This document shows positions 50,652 through 59,376 of a DNA stretch of 64,000 bases, piece after piece; position 1 is the stretch's first letter, and each line of letters opens with the position of its first letter. Both the position numbers and the translations under genes were made by a program. The stretch is from Burkholderia plantarii (GTDB taxonomy: Bacteria; Pseudomonadota; Gammaproteobacteria; Burkholderiales; Burkholderiaceae). The notes under the pieces were generated by a model. That model ran no database searches, had not been told where the DNA came from, and saw only the letters and a list, made by a program, of their open reading frames with translations. The DNA lies in assembly GCF_001411805.1 (NCBI RefSeq), contig NZ_CP007213.1, forward strand, positions 3,348,001-3,412,000, given 5' to 3'.

Positions 50652-53600
50652 CGGGAGCCTCCGCAGTAGCGAGTTCGCGGGCACGAGGGCTTTCCGCCGT
50701 TGCCCGGTGATCCTTGGCGATGAAGCTGTAGATGGTAGGTAGTACGAACAGCGTGAAGAACGTGCCGACCATCATGCCCATCACCACCACGATGCCGATG
50801 GAGAACCGGCTGGCCGAGCCTGCGCCGTCTGCGAACAACAGCGGCACGAGGCCGGCGACCATTGCCGCGGTGGTCATCAGCACCGGACGCATCCGCACCG
50901 CCGCCGCCTTCTCGATAGCCTCGATGCGGCTCAGGTTTTCGTGGTGCTGGATATGGTTGGCGAAAGTGACCATCAGGATGCCGTGCTTGGAGATCAGGCC
51001 GATCAAGGTGACCAACCCGATCTGGGTGTAGATATTGAGCGTGGCGAAGCCGAGCCACAGCGGCACCAGTGCGCCGCAGACCGCCAGCGGCACCGTCACC
51101 AGGATCACCAGCGGATCGCGCAGGCTCTCGAATTGCGCCGCCAGCACCAGGAAGATCACCACCAATGCGAAGCAGAAGGAGACCAGCAGGCGGTTGCCCT
51201 CCTGCACGAACTGGCGGCTGTCGCTGAGCCAGTCCACACTGGTGCCGGGCGGCAGCGGCTGCGATTGCAGGAACTTCACGGCCTCGCCCATGCTCACGCC
51301 CGGCGCCGGCAGCATTTCGAGCGTGGTCGAGTTCATCTGGCCGAACTGGGTGAGCTGGTTCGCCTGCGGGCGCATCTCGACATGCGTCACGGTGGACAAT
51401 GGCACCAGTGCGCCGGAGGTCGTCTTGACATAGAAGCGCCCGAGGTCTTCCGGGGTCATGCGCTCGGCGCCGCGCACTTGCGGGATCACGTCATAGGAGC
51501 GGTCGTGGAAGTTGAAGCGATTGACGTAGTTTTCGCCGACCAGCACGGCCAGGGTATCGGCGACGGACTGCATGGTCACGCCCATTTCGCTGGCCTTCGC
51601 ATTGTCGATCGTGATGTGCGCCTGCGGGCTGTCGTAGGACAGGTCGTTCTGCACGTAGAGGAACAGACCGCTGGCATAAGCCGCTGCCTTGATCTTCTCG
51701 CCGGTCTCGTACAGCGTCTTGAAGTCGTCGGGCGAGCGCAGCACCATCTGCACCGGCAGGCCGCCGCTGGAACCCGGTAGCGGGGGCAACTGCACGGCGG
51801 TCAAGGTCTCGCCGTCGATGGCGCCGCCGGCGGCTTGAATCTGCCCCTGGATCTCGGTGGCCGACCGCTGGCGTTTCGACCAGTCCTTGAGGATCGCGCC
51901 ACCGAGCATCATGTTCTGACCACCGGCGGCGTCGCCGATATTCATGAAGCTGCTGTCGAACTCGGGAATCCGCTCGAACAGCTTTTCGATCTGCTGGGCA
52001 TAGCGGGCGGAGTAACCCACGCCAGCATATTGCGGGGCCTTGGTGACGACGATGACGGCGCCCTGATCCTCAGTCGGTGCCAGTTCGCGGCGAGTGCCGG
52101 TGAACAGCACCGCGATGGCGGCCAGCACGGCCACACCGACCAGCAGCACCGCGCCGCGAGCGGCTAGCGTGCGCGCCAGCAGGCGCCCATAGAACGCCGT
52201 CAGCCCCTCCATATAGTGCTCGATTCGCTTCGCCAGCCGTCCCTCGCTCTGCCTGGCACTGAGCAGCATCGAGCTCATCACCGGCGAGAGCGTCAGCGCG
52301 ACCACTCCCGAGACGATGACCGAGCCGGCCAACGTGAAGGCGAATTCCTTGAACAGCGCGCCGGTCAGCCCCCCCATCATGCCGATTGGCGCATAGACCG
52401 CCGCCAGCGTGATCGTCATGGCGATCACCGGCCCGACGATTTCGCGTGCGCCGAGCAGTGCCGCGCGCACCGGTGTCAGCCCCTCCTCGATGTGTCGATG
52501 GATGTTCTCCACCACGACGATGGCATCGTCCACCACCAGACCGATCGCCAGCACCATCGCCAGCAGTGTCAACAGGTTGATCGAAAAACCGCAGACCAGC
52601 ATCAGCGCAGCGGTGCCGACCAGCGACAGCGGAATGGTGACGACCGGAATGATCACCGCGCGGAACGTGCCGAGGAACAGGAAGATCACCGCGATCACGA
52701 TCACGATGGCTTCCACCAGCGTGTGTTTTACTTCCTCGATGGAGGCATTGACGAAGCGCGCTACATTGTAGTTAGGCGCTACCGTCAGCCCCGGGGGCGC
52801 CATTGCACGAATCCTGGTCAGCAGTTCGTTGGCATGCTTGACGATCTCCAGCGGGTTTCCATCGGGCGTGGGCTGGAGGGCGACGAAGATCGCGGGTATG
52901 CCGGTGGCGAACGACAGGCTATTGTAGTTTTGGCCACCGATTTCCACCGTGGCGACATCCGACAGCCGCACTACGCCTCCGCCGGGGCTGGACTTCACGA
53001 CCATCTGGCGGAAGTCCTCGACGCTGCGCAAATCGGTGGCGGCGCTGATGTTGGTGACGGTCAGCGCACTCTTGAGCTGGCCCGGCGCGGCCTGCACGTT
53101 GTTGGCGCGCAATGCGGCCGCGATCTCGCCCGCCGACAGCCCGCGCGCGGCCAACCTCACCGGGTCGATCCAGATGCGCATGGCCAGCGTCTGGCCGCCA
53201 TAGACGTCCGCCGAGGCCACGCCCGGAATGCTGGTGAGCAGAGGCTGCGCGACCCGCGATGCGAAGTCCGTCACTTGCGGGATCGACAGCGTCTTGCTGT
53301 AGAACGCGATGTATTGCACGGCCGTGCCGCCCTCGGTGGACTTGCTGATGACCGGATCGGTGATGCCCGCCGGCAACTGGTACTTGACCTGCTGCACCTT
53401 GGCGAGGATTTCGGTCATCGCACGATCGGCGTTCGCGTTCAGCACCAATCGCGCCTTGATCTCGCTCTTGCCTTGCGTGGTGGTCGAACTCAGGTATTCA
53501 ATACCGCTGGCCGTGGCGATGGACTGCGCGATCGGCGTGGTCACGAAACCCTGCATCACGTCCTGGGTCGCCCCTGGAAGCGTGGTACTGACGGTAATGG

Positions 53601-53730
53601 TGGCGTTTTCGAGATATGGGTACTGCCGCACCGGCAACAGGAAAATCGAGGTGGCGCCCATCAGCAGAATGAGCAGGCTGACGACCAGCGCCAGGATGGG
53701 TCGACGGATGAAGATGTCTGTCAAGCGCAT
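50638..53730 (-). CDS. RND multidrug efflux pump, HAE1 family
   Basis: 1030 residues from the ATG at 53730 (AAGGAAA site). N-terminus MRLTDIFIRRPILALVVSLLI. Twelve membrane helices; two large periplasmic loops. TM4 carries the proton-relay Asp pair: LAIGLVVDDAIVVVENIHRHIEEG, with Lys/Thr partners expected in TM10-11. FRAVIIPVVTIPLSLVGTAALML and the TM10-12 segment from KHGILMVTFANHI to IEKAAAVRMRPVLMTTAAMV are typical HAE1. It captures drugs or biocides from the periplasm or membrane and exports them with proton antiport. It is transcribed after the adaptor gene with a 13-bp gap. Confidence 0.95.
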   Translation of the reverse strand: MRLTDIFIRRPILALVVSLLILLMGATSIFLLPVRQYPYLENATITVSTTLPGATQDVMQGFVTTPIAQSIATASGIEYLSSTTTQGKSEIKARLVLNANADRAMTEILAKVQQVKYQLPAGITDPVISKSTEGGTAVQYIAFYSKTLSIPQVTDFASRVAQPLLTSIPGVASADVYGGQTLAMRIWIDPVRLAARGLSAGEIAAALRANNVQAAPGQLKSALTVTNISAATDLRSVEDFRQMVVKSSPGGGVVRLSDVATVEIGGQNYNSLSFATGIPAIFVALQPTPDGNPLEIVKHANELLTRIRAMAPPGLTVAPNYNVARFVNASIEEVKHTLVEAIVIVIAVIFLFLGTFRAVIIPVVTIPLSLVGTAALMLVCGFSINLLTLLAMVLAIGLVVDDAIVVVENIHRHIEEGLTPVRAALLGAREIVGPVIAMTITLAAVYAPIGMMGGLTGALFKEFAFTLAGSVIVSGVVALTLSPVMSSMLLSARQSEGRLAKRIEHYMEGLTAFYGRLLARTLAARGAVLLVGVAVLAAIAVLFTGTRRELAPTEDQGAVIVVTKAPQYAGVGYSARYAQQIEKLFERIPEFDSSFMNIGDAAGGQNMMLGGAILKDWSKRQRSATEIQGQIQAAGGAIDGETLTAVQLPPLPGSSGGLPVQMVLRSPDDFKTLYETGEKIKAAAYASGLFLYVQNDLSYDSPQAHITIDNAKASEMGVTMQSVADTLAVLVGENYVNRFNFHDRSYDVIPQVRGAERMTPEDLGRFYVKTTSGALVPLSTVTHVEMRPQANQLTQFGQMNSTTLEMLPAPGVSMGEAVKFLQSQPLPPGTSVDWLSDSRQFVQEGNRLLVSFCFALVVIFLVLAAQFESLRDPLVILVTVPLAVCGALVPLWLGFATLNIYTQIGLVTLIGLISKHGILMVTFANHIQHHENLSRIEAIEKAAAVRMRPVLMTTAAMVAGLVPLLFADGAGSASRFSIGIVVVMGMMVGTFFTLFVLPTIYSFIAKDHRATAESPRARELATAEAPDVAL

Positions 53731-53743
53731 GGCGTGGTTTCCT

Positions 53744-54892
53744 TTACCGCGCGCTGGCGCTGGAGGACGCAACGGCCGGGGCATCAGGCGTCGCCGTTGC
53801 CGAAGGGGGCGTGCCGTTGATCGTTACGGTTGCACCGGGCGGCAGACGGTTCTGGCCAGCCATCACCACGACGTCGCCGGGCTTGACGCCTCGGGATACG
53901 AGAACCTCCTCCCCGAGCCGGCGGCCGGTGACGACCGGCACGGCAACCGCCTTGCCGACTCCCTGCGCGTCGGCCCCTTTCACGACCACCACGCTGTCGC
54001 CCGAGGCCGAAGTCTGGATCGCCGTGAGCGGCAATACGATATTGTCGGTCGTGGCGGGCAATACCAGCCGCGCCGTCACATACATGCCGGGTTTCAGCAA
54101 CCGGTCGGTATTGGGCAACAGCGCCTGGACGGTCACATTGCGGGTTTCTCCATCGATACGCGGTTCGATGGCGCTGATCCTGGCGGTGAATACCCTCCCC
54201 GGCACCGCATCCACGGTTACCTGAACCGGTGCGCCCGACGTCAGCCTGGGCAAGTCCTGCTGCGGCAACGTGAAGTTGACATAGAGCGGGCTGAGTTGGG
54301 TCAGCGTGGCGATCGCATCCCCGGCATTGAGATACTGCCCCAGGTCGATCCGTCGGATACCTAACTGACCGGAGAACGGCGCGCGAATCGTCTTTTGTTG
54401 AATCCGCGCGTCCAGCTGCCGGACTGCCGCGGCAGCCTGGGCGGCGTCCGCCTCATGTTGTTCGAGCAATTCGCGAGACTCGGCGCCGGTAGGTGCCAAT
54501 GCTCGCGAACGCCTGAGTTGCAGCTGCGCGAAATCGGCTTTGGCCACGGCGGCGGCACGATCCGCCAGTTCGGGCGCGTCGTAGAGCTGAATCAGCACCG
54601 TCCCTTCCTTCACGGACTGGCCGGCGTCGAAATTGACGGCAGTCACCCGCCCCGAGGTATCGGGAGCCAACAGCACTTCCTGCACGGCTTGCAAGCTGCC
54701 AACGGCCTGCCACTCCTCGGCCACACTGCGAGGCTCTGCGCGGATCGTCGAGACCGGTATCGGCGGCATGGCCTGCTGTTCCGCGCCGCCGCTTCGAGCA
54801 GCGCGCCAGGCATACAGCAGGCCGAAGACCACGACCAGCCCGACAACGCTTATGACAATGGGTTTGGTACGGGAGATAGCGGCGGGGCTCAT
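53744..54892 (-). CDS. RND efflux periplasmic adaptor (MFP)
   Basis: 382 residues from the ATG at 54892; a longer frame to 55030 has no family similarity. N-terminal membrane anchor PIVISVVGLVVVFGLLYAWRAA. The lipoyl/hairpin/barrel order is standard: AVGSLQAVQEVLLAPDTSGRVTAVNFDAGQSVKEGTVLIQL. The coiled hairpin follows (LAPTGAESRELLEQHEADAA), then IRAPFSGQLGIRRIDLGQYLNAG and the beta barrel LYVNFTLPQQDLPRL. It links pump and outer-membrane duct. First gene of the tripartite operon, and its upstream region carries two dyads. Confidence 0.94.
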   Translation of the reverse strand: MSPAAISRTKPIVISVVGLVVVFGLLYAWRAARSGGAEQQAMPPIPVSTIRAEPRSVAEEWQAVGSLQAVQEVLLAPDTSGRVTAVNFDAGQSVKEGTVLIQLYDAPELADRAAAVAKADFAQLQLRRSRALAPTGAESRELLEQHEADAAQAAAAVRQLDARIQQKTIRAPFSGQLGIRRIDLGQYLNAGDAIATLTQLSPLYVNFTLPQQDLPRLTSGAPVQVTVDAVPGRVFTARISAIEPRIDGETRNVTVQALLPNTDRLLKPGMYVTARLVLPATTDNIVLPLTAIQTSASGDSVVVVKGADAQGVGKAVAVPVVTGRRLGEEVLVSRGVKPGDVVVMAGQNRLPPGATVTINGTPPSATATPDAPAVASSSASAR

Positions 54893-55087
54893 GCGCGCCC
54901 CGCTTGAACAAAGGAAATCGAGATGGCGCTTGAACGGCCATACATGACCGATCTGCCGATGATGTGTGAATGCACGGGTGTTCCTCAGGAGAGACGAAGT
55001 ACTCGGCCGGCCAGACAGACGCTTCGACAACAGGCATGGCAGGCCACGATGAGTCGCAGCCTACCGGTGCGGCCACACTTCTACATT

Positions 55088-55112
55088 GCGAAATCTAGTC
55101 AACATATTTCGC
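55088..55112. promoter_or_regulatory. GCGAAAT-N11-ATTTCGC dyad
   Basis: Perfect 7-bp arms with an 11-bp spacer, the shape of a LysR-type site (T-N11-A core), 196 bp upstream of the adaptor start. The half-site TTTCGC recurs at 55174-55179. Confidence 0.5.
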
Positions 55113-55143
55113 ATTACGGCCATCTCGACAGGAAATCACTCGT

Positions 55144-55172
55144 TTGGCCTGATTGGATAAGGACTTGGCCAA
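55144..55172. promoter_or_regulatory. TTGGCC-N17-GGCCAA dyad, matches the AraC promoter dyad
   Basis: Same half-sites and same 17-bp spacer as at 47456-47484. Read leftward, AATTTGGCCA precedes and AGGCCAA ends both copies. It lies 252 bp before the adaptor start. Confidence 0.6.
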
Positions 55173-55481
55173 ATTTCGCTACGGAGACATCTCGGTGGAT
55201 TGGTAAATTGACGACCCCGACAATGCAAAGGAGGCTCGTTTAATACCTGGCACGCCTCATATTGAAGGGCAATGCGCGGTACACCGCCCTCCCTTGCATC
55301 GATCCCTTCGCAGGAGTCCAGGCTCGATCGATGCGGTGCGCGAAGGGCTCCCCGCATGTGGCTCACGTGTGGTCCGTACCGCCCGACATACATGGCGCAA
55401 CGCAACGATTGCCGCAGCCATCGCCATCGCCGCGCCGGACGTGTTGGCTACCGAGGGAAAGCAAGCGCAAGGTGGTTTGCC

Positions 55482-55600
55482 ATGACACGCAAGCGCTTTT
55501 CGATCGAACAGATTGTGGCGGCACTGAAGCAGGCGGAGCTGGAGATGCCGGTGGCGGATCTGATCCGTCAGATCGGTATTTCGGAGCAGACGCAAAAGTC
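55482..55600 (+). mobile_element. IS3-family OrfA fragment
   Basis: From the ATG at 55482: MTRKRFSIEQIVAALKQAEL, then EMPVADLIRQIGISEQT. This is the N-terminal helix-turn-helix of IS3/IS407-type OrfA. After about residue 38 the similarity ends (truncated, continuing as unrelated sequence toward the XRE gene end). It is opposite in strand to the second IS3 remnant at 56359. Confidence 0.8.
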
Positions 55601-55626
55601 GCCGAGTATCCATGCGCGCGCGCCTG

Positions 55627-56199
55627 TTAAAACAGCCGCGGCGTGCCGACCCATACCAGTACAGCTTCGTCGGCGCGCGTGTTTGTCCAGCTATGCGACA
55701 CCATCGCTTCGTAATGCGCGCTATCGCCCACGCCGAGCACGAAAGATTTGCCTTCGAGCGTGATCGTCACTTCCCCGCTGAGCACATGCACGAACTCCTC
55801 GCCCGCGTGCGTGGTGACTTCGCTCGGTCGCTCGCCCGGCGGCATGCGTACCAGAATCGCTTCGAGCTGGCGGTCGCTCGACGGATTAGACAAGCGCGCG
55901 AACAGATCGGTGGAATCGGCGAAGGCGAAATACTGCAGATCCTTACGACGACGCACGCAGCCTTCCTCGATCGGTGTATCGACGAAATAGCTGACGGGCA
56001 CGCCCAACGCCTTCGCGATGCTCACAAGCGAAGTGAGGGATGGGCTGGCCCGGTCGCGCTCGACTTGCGAGAGAAAGGATTGGGAAAGCTGCGCGGCGGT
56101 CGCGATGTCGCCCAGCGTTCGGCCCTGGCGTCGGCGAAGTGAGCGGATCTTGCTGCCGACGGAGACAACGCTCTTTGTTTTGACGGTTTCCGAAGCCAT
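55627..56199 (-). CDS. XRE-family regulator with C-terminal cupin
   Basis: 190 residues from the ATG at 56199. HTH: VGSKIRSLRRRQGRTLGDIATAAQLSQSFLSQVERDRASPSLTSLVSIAKALGVPVSYF. The cupin_2 domain, residues ~100-190, includes PPGERPSEVTTHAGEEFVHVLSGEVTITLEG, with His and Glu ligands. This HTH plus cupin architecture is that of PuuR/AlgR-like regulators of amine, amino-acid or redox metabolism. No adjacent target gene survives: it is bracketed by IS3 remnants. Likely a passenger of the accessory region. Confidence 0.9.
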   Translation of the reverse strand: MASETVKTKSVVSVGSKIRSLRRRQGRTLGDIATAAQLSQSFLSQVERDRASPSLTSLVSIAKALGVPVSYFVDTPIEEGCVRRRKDLQYFAFADSTDLFARLSNPSSDRQLEAILVRMPPGERPSEVTTHAGEEFVHVLSGEVTITLEGKSFVLGVGDSAHYEAMVSHSWTNTRADEAVLVWVGTPRLF

Positions 56200-56358
56200 T
56201 TTGGGGGCGAGTTGTTGGAATGGGTTACGAGAATCGGGCTTCGCCGACGGGCGCGCAATCGGCAATGACTTGCCGAATGGATATAAATGCCAGAACAATT
56301 GACGTGGATTATTTATCGGAGCATTGAAAATTCAAGGCATTCAGATTAAATTTTCCTG

Positions 56359-57357
56359 CTACAAATCGGCTGGCGCCCCTGTCGACTTGTTCCAATAAAT
56401 GCGCGCGAAAAGCCGTCGCTTCAGCAAAGGGAGGTGTCGCGACTCAAAATCCGGATAACCAACTGTTGGCAGGTGGGTAATCCCCCACTTTTGACGCGAT
56501 TCAGAAGCAGAGGCCATGAGCCATTCATCACGTACCGTGCGGTTGAAGCGTTCCACACAGGCGTTCTGCTGCGGCTTGCCCGGCTGGATATCGCGCAATG
56601 CGATACCGCTCCGCGAGGCCCGTTGCGTGACCGCCTCACTCAGGTACTCCGGGCTGTTCTCGCAACGTATCGCCAACGGCTTTCCCCGCCGCCCGGTGAT
56701 CGGCTCCAAGGCTCGCATGACACGGGCAGAGGGTAGCGAGACGTCGATCTCGATGCCCAATGCTTCCCGGTTGAAGTCATCGGTCACGTTGAGAAGCCGA
56801 ATGCCGCGACCGTCCTTCAACTGGTCGTGCATGAAGTCCATCGACCATACCGCATTCACCGACGCCGGCACGATCAGCGGCTCCGGCGCCTGCCGTGCAA
56901 GCCACTTGCGAGGCTTGATGCGCGGGTTCAGTTCCAGTTCTCGGTAAATCCGGTACACGCGCCTATGGTTCCAGCCGAAGCCTTTCACGTTGCGCGGGTC
57001 CAGGAAACACAGCCCAAAGCCCCAATTGCGATGATTGTCGATCAGCCGTAGCAGCCAGTCGGCAATCCGTTCGTTCTCCGCATTGCGCTGCCGCTCGTAG
57101 CGGTAGCTCGTCTGACTTACACCCAATGCCTCGCATGCGAGGCGGATCGACATGCCCCGGCTCGCTACTGCTTCTCGGGTCATCTCGCGGCGGGTAGATG
57201 GCCTCAGTCTTTTTTGCCAGCGCCTGCGCAAACGATCTCCGCCTTGATCGCTTCGACGTACACCCCGCGCGCGCTCCGCTTCCCGTTCCTTCATCGGCGC
57301 CATCTTCCCCTGAAGATGTTCGGGTTGATCCCCACACCAACCGCCACCATTGATCAC
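56359..57357 (-). mobile_element. IS3-family transposase, degenerate
   Basis: Leftward integrase: [20 protein letters not shown] and the second segment [45 protein letters not shown]. The catalytic core starts [27 protein letters not shown] and continues [21 protein letters not shown]. The second DDE aspartate, in the CDNGPEY motif, reads CENSPEY (GAG at 56659-56661), and similarity ends soon after DEWL. The OrfA end survives upstream in the -1 frame. Expected inactive: substituted active site and truncated C-terminus. Inverted terminal repeats were not identified. Confidence 0.85.
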
Positions 57358-57378
57358 GAATATTAATTATTCGTCAAT

Positions 57379-57816
57379 TCAATCGACATCATCTCCAGTC
57401 GATACGCAGAATCCCCAACTACCCCTGATTGCCAGGGCACCGGGAATCGTTACCGCAACGATTGCCACAAAAGCAAGGTAGCCGGTGCCCTCGTGTATGC
57501 CGTGATAGAGACCAACAGCGGTATAAATGGCCACCAGCACACCACCCACCAGTCCGCCAAGGGCGGCAGACCACCTGCCCTTGCGCAATGACAGGAGCCC
57601 AGGTACGACAAACAGAGCGAAAAAGATGCTGAAGCCCCACATTGCGGCTGCATCGGGAACTTCGACACTGGAAAGGGATGAATGGCGTTCCTCGCGGATC
57701 GCATCATTCATGTAGGAAAAAAGATGCACCAGATTGTATGTCAGCAATCCCACGGCCACCAAACTCCATCGAAGGGCGACTTGAAGCTGCCTGTTTTTAG
57801 CAGGGATTGAAATCAT
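57379..57816 (-). CDS. small membrane protein, unknown
   Basis: 145 residues. Four hydrophobic segments: ALRWSLVAVGLLTYNLVHLF, MWGFSIFFALFVVPGLLSL, ALGGLVGGVLVAIYTAVGLYHG and GYLAFVAIVAVTIPGALAI. No recognised family. Lower G+C than the chromosome. It is flanked by an IS3 remnant and by a promoter-like region that is related to the AraC promoter at 47.4 kb. Possibly a member of the same regulon. Confidence 0.7.
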   Translation of the reverse strand: MISIPAKNRQLQVALRWSLVAVGLLTYNLVHLFSYMNDAIREERHSSLSSVEVPDAAAMWGFSIFFALFVVPGLLSLRKGRWSAALGGLVGGVLVAIYTAVGLYHGIHEGTGYLAFVAIVAVTIPGALAIRGSWGFCVSTGDDVD

Positions 57817-57850
57817 CGGGAGCCTTCAATAAGCAAACCTAAAGACATTG

Positions 57851-57919
57851 ACGATACCGATTGCGAGCCTGAACGTCATTACACAATCCAGCCGCAATGT
57901 TTTTCATTTCAGCCACCGG
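57851..57919. promoter_or_regulatory. diverged copy of the AraC promoter region
   Basis: Aligns without gaps to 47419-47487: ACGATACCGA is identical and ACGTCAYTRCACAAT is shared (Y/R = transitions). About 32 of the first 48 positions match and most differences are transitions. At the position of the dyad it has CCAGCC-N17-AGCCAC, a degraded form. It sits 34 bp upstream of the membrane-protein start. Confidence 0.5.
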
Positions 57920-58205
57920 GGATCGGGGTGCGCAGTCGGTGAAATCTCGCAGCACCAACGGATCGTGATGCCGCCCTTGCGGATGAGGGTGTCGACAGCT
58001 CTCCACGTCCTGTCATGACGCCTGGATGCCGCCAACATTCGGCGCGACTGGGAGCATGCCGGCATGGGCAGCGTCGACACATCCATGGCCTGCCGCATAC
58101 GGAGCATGCACGGCATCTCCTCTCTGGCCGGAATGAATAATGGATTGTCCGCCGGGCGAAATGCGCGTGGTCTGGTTCAGGCCGTACATTACGAACACTT
58201 CCAAT

Positions 58206-58220
58206 TGAGAATAATTTTCA
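58206..58220. promoter_or_regulatory. Fur box of the iron-uptake operon
   Basis: TGAGAAT-A-ATTTTCA, a 7-1-7 inverted repeat matching 12 of 14 positions of the Fur consensus half-sites, in A+T-rich DNA about 160 bp before the Sel1 gene. Fits iron-dependent repression of the Sel1-TonB receptor-PiuC operon. Confidence 0.75.
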
Positions 58221-58378
58221 TTCGTATGATGCTTGAGCTGCACCTGTTCCGGGGAACGATCTGTAAAGTGCGTCGTCGCGCCACCCTTGCGGTTACCCGC
58301 CTGCGCGCAAAGCCGGGATGGCAGGCGCGTCCAGCAACGTTGGACAGTGCTGCAGCACCAGCATCACGGCATCCGACG

Positions 58379-59362
58379 ATGGCTTTGGTGATCGAACGCC
58401 AAAGGGTCACCGGCGAGAAGCTGCGCCACATGCTGGCGTCCAATCCGGCTCACGCCACACGCTGGATCGAGCGCGCTGCCAGATTGGGACTCGTCCCGGC
58501 CCAGATCGTGTGGGGCCAGCTTCTCTTGAAAGGATACCGGGGCGTAAAACCCGATCCATCTGCTGCATTCCAGATGTTCAACGCAGCCAGCACCAGCGGA
58601 GACGCCGAGGCGTTGAATATGGTCGGGCGCTGCTATGAACAGGGCTGGGGAGTCGACGTCGATACCCGGCAGGCGATCGCTTTTTTCGAGGCAGCCGCCG
58701 CCGGCCACACGTGGGGCAAGGTCAACCTGGCACAGATGCTCATGCGTGCGGGAGACCCCGCCGACAGGCCGCGCTGCTTCGCGCTTTTCAAGGCCGCGGC
58801 CGAAAGCGGCACGGACAAGGGAAACATCAAGGCGATGAACTCGCTCGCCCGCTTCCTCGAAGAAGGCTGGGTGGGCCAGCCCGACCCTGCCGGTGCCGTG
58901 TACTGGTACGGCAAGGCCGCCAATCTTGGCGATCACTGGGCGCAATTCAACCTCGCCACCATCCTGCTTCGCCACGGGGACGCTCAGGCCGCAGACAAAT
59001 GGCTGCAACACGCCATTGCCATCAGTGATAACGGCTTTCGTAGACGGATCGCCGCGCTGCTTCTTCCAAGACCAGAACCGATGCTGCGCCAGCGCGGCGT
59101 CGATGCGCTTGCTCGCTGCGCGGCCGGGGGCGAACCCGAAGACCTGTATGCGTATGCGCGAGTTCTCGACGAGGGCGTCACCGGTCACCGTGATGCCGAC
59201 ACAGCCGCCGCCTTGTTCAAGATCGCAGCAAGCAAAGGTCACCCACTCGCTGTTACGCACCTGCGCAAAAGCGGCAAAAGGCGGCGGTGGCTTCCAACGG
59301 TCCTTCGTGCCAGGGCAGGACAGGAGTGCAACGTGAAATTTTCGAACCAGACGGCAATTTAG
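58379..59362 (+). CDS. Sel1-repeat (TPR-like) protein of the siderophore locus
   Basis: 327 residues if started at the ATG at 58379; the frame is open further upstream (ATG at 58226 lies on the Fur box, so it is unlikely). Repeats: RWIERAARLGLVPAQIVWGQLLLKGYRGV, ALNMVGRCYEQGWGVDVDTRQAIAFFEAAAAGH, AMNSLARFLEEGWVGQPDPAGAVYWYGKAANLGD and LYAYARVLDEGVTGHRDADTAAALFKIAA. Sel1 solenoids mediate protein-protein contacts. A homologue is regularly found with piuA/fiu and piuC (e.g. PA4516 in Pseudomonas). Role in iron uptake is inferred. The tail NVKFSNQTAI ends 14 bp before the receptor gene. Confidence 0.82.
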   Translation: MALVIERQRVTGEKLRHMLASNPAHATRWIERAARLGLVPAQIVWGQLLLKGYRGVKPDPSAAFQMFNAASTSGDAEALNMVGRCYEQGWGVDVDTRQAIAFFEAAAAGHTWGKVNLAQMLMRAGDPADRPRCFALFKAAAESGTDKGNIKAMNSLARFLEEGWVGQPDPAGAVYWYGKAANLGDHWAQFNLATILLRHGDAQAADKWLQHAIAISDNGFRRRIAALLLPRPEPMLRQRGVDALARCAAGGEPEDLYAYARVLDEGVTGHRDADTAAALFKIAASKGHPLAVTHLRKSGKRRRWLPTVLRARAGQECNVKFSNQTAI

Positions 59363-59376
59363 AGCAAGGAAACAGC

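Larger units (their letters stand above)
54893..55481. promoter_or_regulatory. promoter region of the RND operon, then junction DNA
   Basis: About 590 bp. The part near 55040-55200 is A+T-richer and carries two dyads, GCGAAAT-N11-ATTTCGC (55088-55112) and TTGGCC-N17-GGCCAA (55144-55172). Beyond 55200 the sequence leads into an IS3 orfA fragment and holds no recognisable gene. Confidence 0.5.
57817..58378. other. intergenic region before the iron-uptake operon
   Basis: About 560 bp. Besides the AraC-promoter-like copy at 57851-57919 and the Fur box at 58206-58220, no gene is credible. Leftward frames of 60-80 residues here show no family resemblance. Confidence 0.4.

Noticed and set aside
57904..58243. 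Small minus-strand frames before the iron operon
   Set aside because: No start signals or family similarity; the Fur box and promoter occupy this DNA.
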